From Ancrocorticia sp047501485 (GTDB taxonomy: Bacteria > Actinomycetota > Actinomycetes > Actinomycetales > Actinomycetaceae): a DNA stretch of 64,000 nucleotides. Below, piece by piece: positions 61,363-64,000 of this stretch. A program made the position numbers and the translations under genes. The stretch covers positions 1-64,000 of the forward strand of contig JAZDRN010000011.1 in the NCBI GenBank assembly GCA_047501485.1, given 5' to 3'. Numbering within the stretch: the first letter of the stretch is position 1; every line of letters begins with the position of its first letter. The notes beneath the pieces are model-generated. The model was not told the origin of the DNA. It worked only from the letters and a program-made list of their open reading frames with translations, and did not search any database.

Positions 61363-62268
61363 ATGCTTGCTGACTTGAATTGGTGGTTGCGCGACGCGCA
61401 GCAGAAGGGCTACGCGGTCCCTCTCTTCAACACGTGGAATGCCGAGATGCTCATGGGCGTGATGGACGCGGCCGAGGAAGCCGATGCTCCCGTCATCGTT
61501 TCGTTCGGAACGGGATTCGTCAACAACACGATCTTCGAGGAGTTCGCACCGACGATGCTCTCGATGGCGGAGCATTCCAACGTTCCCACCATCGTGATGT
61601 GGGATCACGGGCGCAGCTTCGAGATCGTGCACAACGCCTACACACACGGTATGAACGCTGTGATGCGCGACGCCTCGAAGCTCTCCTTCGAGGAGAACAT
61701 CGCCGAGACCAAGCGGGTAGTGGACTTCTATCATCCACGAGGAATCCCGGTCGAGGCGGAGCTGGGCCACGTCGGCGACCCGGGTGACTACGAGGCCGTC
61801 ATGGCCAGCTACGACTACACGGATCCCAGTCAGGCGGCGGAGTTCGTGGAGCGGACGGGCTGCGATGCTCTTGCCGTTGCCATTGGAAACGTGCACGGTC
61901 CCTACTCGACGACTCCCCGGATCGCGTTCGACGTCCTTGAGGCCGTGCGCGACGCCGTCGACGTCCCGATCGTGCTGCATGGCGCCTCCGGGATTCCGGA
62001 CGAGGATGTCAAGCGCGCTGTTGGCCTGGGCGTGGCAAAGGTCAACATTCACGCCGAGCTGGGGATGGCGGCCATGGATGCGATCCGCGAGGACCTGACC
62101 ACCAACTTCGTGAATACGCAGCTCCGTGTACGGGCTGCGCTCAAGCAGCGGGCGCTCGAGAAGATCGAGTTGCTCGGGGCGACGGGACGCGCGGCAGCGA
62201 TGCCCCGGTTGAGCGGTCCGGTCAAGGTGGAGACCTCTCCGGTCGAGGACAGCGGTTCCTGTACCTAA
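61363..62268 (+). CDS. Class II aldolase, fructose/tagatose-bisphosphate type
   Basis: The 301-residue protein follows the class II (zinc) aldolase pattern: AVPLFNTWNAEML, VMWDHGRSFE, VEAELGHVG, AIGNVHGPY, VLHGASGIPDEDV and VNIHAEL. The central HGxY-type segment has GNVHGPY as in family members. The substrate could be a ketose 1-phosphate or bisphosphate. No kinase gene is present in the cluster, so the phosphorylated substrate must come from elsewhere. Confidence 0.88.
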   Translation: MLADLNWWLRDAQQKGYAVPLFNTWNAEMLMGVMDAAEEADAPVIVSFGTGFVNNTIFEEFAPTMLSMAEHSNVPTIVMWDHGRSFEIVHNAYTHGMNAVMRDASKLSFEENIAETKRVVDFYHPRGIPVEAELGHVGDPGDYEAVMASYDYTDPSQAAEFVERTGCDALAVAIGNVHGPYSTTPRIAFDVLEAVRDAVDVPIVLHGASGIPDEDVKRAVGLGVAKVNIHAELGMAAMDAIREDLTTNFVNTQLRVRAALKQRALEKIELLGATGRAAAMPRLSGPVKVETSPVEDSGSCT

Positions 62269-62280
62269 GAAGATCGTGTG

Positions 62281-62313
62281 GCCGGGTCCGCGCCGCTCAT
62301 GCGCGGACCCGGC
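62281..62313 (+). terminator. Hairpin after the aldolase gene
   Basis: A perfect 13-bp stem GCCGGGTCCGCGC (62281-62293) pairs with GCGCGGACCCGGC (62301-62313) around a 7-nt loop, 12 nt after the aldolase stop. There is no T-run. The rest of 62314-62530 shows no gene. Confidence 0.65.
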
Positions 62314-62530
62314 TGAGCGATACACACGAGCATCGCCCGCTCTGTAAGGACGAATAGCGTGCGATGACATCTCACAATGAAACGCGAGGCGACGTGGCCT
62401 TCGGCACTCGACAGGGTGCATCGACGCACCCTGCGGCCATAGACGGTGCCGCGAAGGATTCTCGAAGGTTGCAGACATCGCCCGATAGGAACGGTGCGGT
62501 TACCGCAGATGGCAATGTGAATTGCGCGCG

Positions 62531-63922
62531 ATGTCTGCCCAGAGCCGCAGAATGTGCGAGGAAATGATGGAAGCGCAAAGGGCTTTGGCGAAGCTGGAGA
62601 GGATGCCGGTTTCGCACTGGCACCTGAAGACGTTCTGGGTATTGGGCTTTGCCCTGCAATTCAACGGAATACTGAATTCCTCCGGGAATTCGGTGCTTGC
62701 CGATCTCGTCGATCGCGGCTGGTCGAGCAACTATTGGAATGCCTTCTTCTCCTCGGCGATGATGGTGGGTTTCTTCATCGGATCGCTGGTGGCGGGAGCG
62801 CTTGGCGATCGGATCGGCAGGAAGCGAACATATGAGCTCTGCATCCTCGTCTTCGGCACCATGGCGCTGGTGGCGGCGTTCGCACCCAACATGGTCTTCC
62901 TCATCGTCTGTCGCGGCCTGATGGGGATCGGCATGGGAGGAGGCATCGTCCTTGGCTACGGCTCCTTCACAGAGTTCATCCCGGCAAGAGTGCGGGGCAC
63001 ATGGTCCGCCCGTATATCGCTTCTCGGCAACCTGTCACCGCTGATCGCGGCTGTGCTGGCCGCGATCCTTATTCCCGTTGCGAGCTGGCGCGCGATGTTC
63101 GCCGTCGGGGGAGTGGCCTCCCTGGTCATGCTCGTCGTCGTCCATTTCAAGCTGGACGAATCACCCCGCTGGCTCATAGAGACCGGTCGGGTCGAGGAAG
63201 GAATGGAGGTTATCGAGAGGGTCGCCGCCCAGAGCGGCTATATCGATACCGGCGAGAACGCGGACGACATTCCACCGGTGGTGGCAGAGGAGATCAAGAC
63301 GCCGTTCTGGGATTTCTTCAGAGGAGAGTTGGGGCGCCGCACCCTGGTGGCGACGGCGACGCTCATCGCCATGAACCTGTCGCTCTACACCATCACGCAA
63401 TGGGTGCCCACGATCTTCATCAACCAGGGAATCGACATCAAGAGCTCGCTGCTCATGTCACTGACGATGATGATAGGAGCTCCGATCGGAGTCTTCATCT
63501 CCACGCTGATCATGGACAGATTCCCACGCAAGATACTGGGAACCACCTTGATCATGATGATCGCCGCCCTCGGCTACATCTATGCGAACCAGACCACGGA
63601 GACCAGTGTCCTGCTCGTCGGCACGCTCATGATCATGGTGCTCTACATCTACAACAGCTTCTCATCGGCCGTCTATGCTCCGGAGATCTGGCCCACCGAA
63701 CAGAAGATGCGCGGCCTCGGAATCGCGAACTCGATCGGCCGCATCACCGCCATCCTCTCGCCCTACCTGGTGGCGTGGCTGCTGACGGACTTCGGTGTCG
63801 TGGCCGTCTTCGTGGTGCTGGGAGGCCTGCTGACCACGTGTGCCCTCATCCTCGCGGTATTCGGAATCGAGACTCGTGGCAAATCCTGCGAGGAGATGGC
63901 CGTGGGCAACGAGAGGGAGTGA
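62531..63922 (+). CDS. MFS sugar/acid transporter (second paralogue)
   Basis: The 463-residue protein is a close relative of the transporter at 58845: both have VxAPEIWPT/VPEIWPT, RGLGIANSIGRI/RGAGLANSVGRI and DESPRWLIETGR/PESPRWLESQGR. The N-terminus is uncertain: ATG 62531, 62552, 62564 or 62567 are possible and none has a clean ribosome-binding site. A strong hairpin separates it from the aldolase, so it may have its own promoter. After 63922 nothing further is seen to the window end. Confidence 0.85.
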   Translation: MSAQSRRMCEEMMEAQRALAKLERMPVSHWHLKTFWVLGFALQFNGILNSSGNSVLADLVDRGWSSNYWNAFFSSAMMVGFFIGSLVAGALGDRIGRKRTYELCILVFGTMALVAAFAPNMVFLIVCRGLMGIGMGGGIVLGYGSFTEFIPARVRGTWSARISLLGNLSPLIAAVLAAILIPVASWRAMFAVGGVASLVMLVVVHFKLDESPRWLIETGRVEEGMEVIERVAAQSGYIDTGENADDIPPVVAEEIKTPFWDFFRGELGRRTLVATATLIAMNLSLYTITQWVPTIFINQGIDIKSSLLMSLTMMIGAPIGVFISTLIMDRFPRKILGTTLIMMIAALGYIYANQTTETSVLLVGTLMIMVLYIYNSFSSAVYAPEIWPTEQKMRGLGIANSIGRITAILSPYLVAWLLTDFGVVAVFVVLGGLLTTCALILAVFGIETRGKSCEEMAVGNERE

Positions 63923-64000
63923 AACCGGAGGAGGCCAGCCGCAGCCCTGAACCCGGCGGCCATTTGCGCCAACCAACAACAAGAAACCCCTGGCCCGGAC

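Noticed and set aside
1..64000. CRISPR arrays, insertion sequences and known defence systems
   Set aside because: No regularly spaced repeats, transposase motifs or recognised defence genes were seen.

Overview
The window is a chromosomal segment from a high-GC Gram-positive actinomycete. Its gene order matches the tlyA-nadK-recN-steA-steB-murJ-pyrG-nudix block of Actinomycetota (Rv1691-Rv1700 in Mycobacterium tuberculosis), followed by a sufR-led suf operon. It also carries a glgC/glgM divergent pair and an SOS-controlled imuA'-imuB-dnaE2 cassette. The mix suggests an Actinomycetaceae-like organism; the genus cannot be fixed from the window alone.

Layout. Positions 1-364 hold the 3' end of 23S rRNA, a 5S rRNA and a hairpin that ends the rRNA operon. 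Positions 562-14441 are a dense plus-strand block: an Arg/Asp/Gly-rich TPR-like protein carrying a 432-bp in-frame tandem duplication, a HAD phosphatase, a 48-residue protein, TlyA, NadK, RecN, SteA, SteB/MctB, a WecA/MraY-like membrane protein, MurJ, PyrG and a Nudix hydrolase. Positions 14640-21356 are the suf operon (sufR-B-D-Rieske ferredoxin-C-S-U-T), with a CAAC-N6-GTTG operator ahead of sufR and a strong terminator behind sufT. Positions 21455-33897 are mostly housekeeping: a zinc metallopeptidase, an ABC-F ATPase, a SixA-like phosphatase, SerB, GlgC, GlgM/GlgA, an ABC ATPase, NfeD, an SPFH protein, two SPOUT methyltransferases, an XRE regulator and a PEBP-family protein. Positions 34061-39966 are the mutasome cassette behind a perfect LexA box.

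Positions 40095-47010 begin with an unknown protein, a UDP-glucose pyrophosphorylase and tRNA-Leu(GAG). After the tRNA comes an accessory stretch of unrecognised genes, two gene remnants, a 51-residue membrane peptide and a lipoprotein. Positions 47185-49073 carry an ArsB/SLC13-like transporter with a universal stress protein.

Positions 49101-58256 form a D-glucarate/galactarate catabolic locus. L-talarate/galactarate dehydratase and a GntR regulator lie on the plus strand. A minus-strand operon (DapA-family lyase, GntP permease, tartronate semialdehyde reductase, glucarate dehydratase, glycerate kinase) faces a divergent IclR regulator. Together they would convert hexarates to pyruvate and 2-phosphoglycerate, with the DapA-family enzyme probably taking the aldolase step. 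Positions 58257-63922 hold a second sugar cluster: MFS transporter, zinc alcohol dehydrogenase, class II aldolase and a second MFS transporter. Its upstream region contains two striking AT-rich palindromes.

A recurring theme is a TANNNT -10 hexamer only 6-8 nt ahead of the start codon at eleven genes, the signature of leaderless mRNAs. I saw no transposase, integrase, CRISPR array or recognised defence system.
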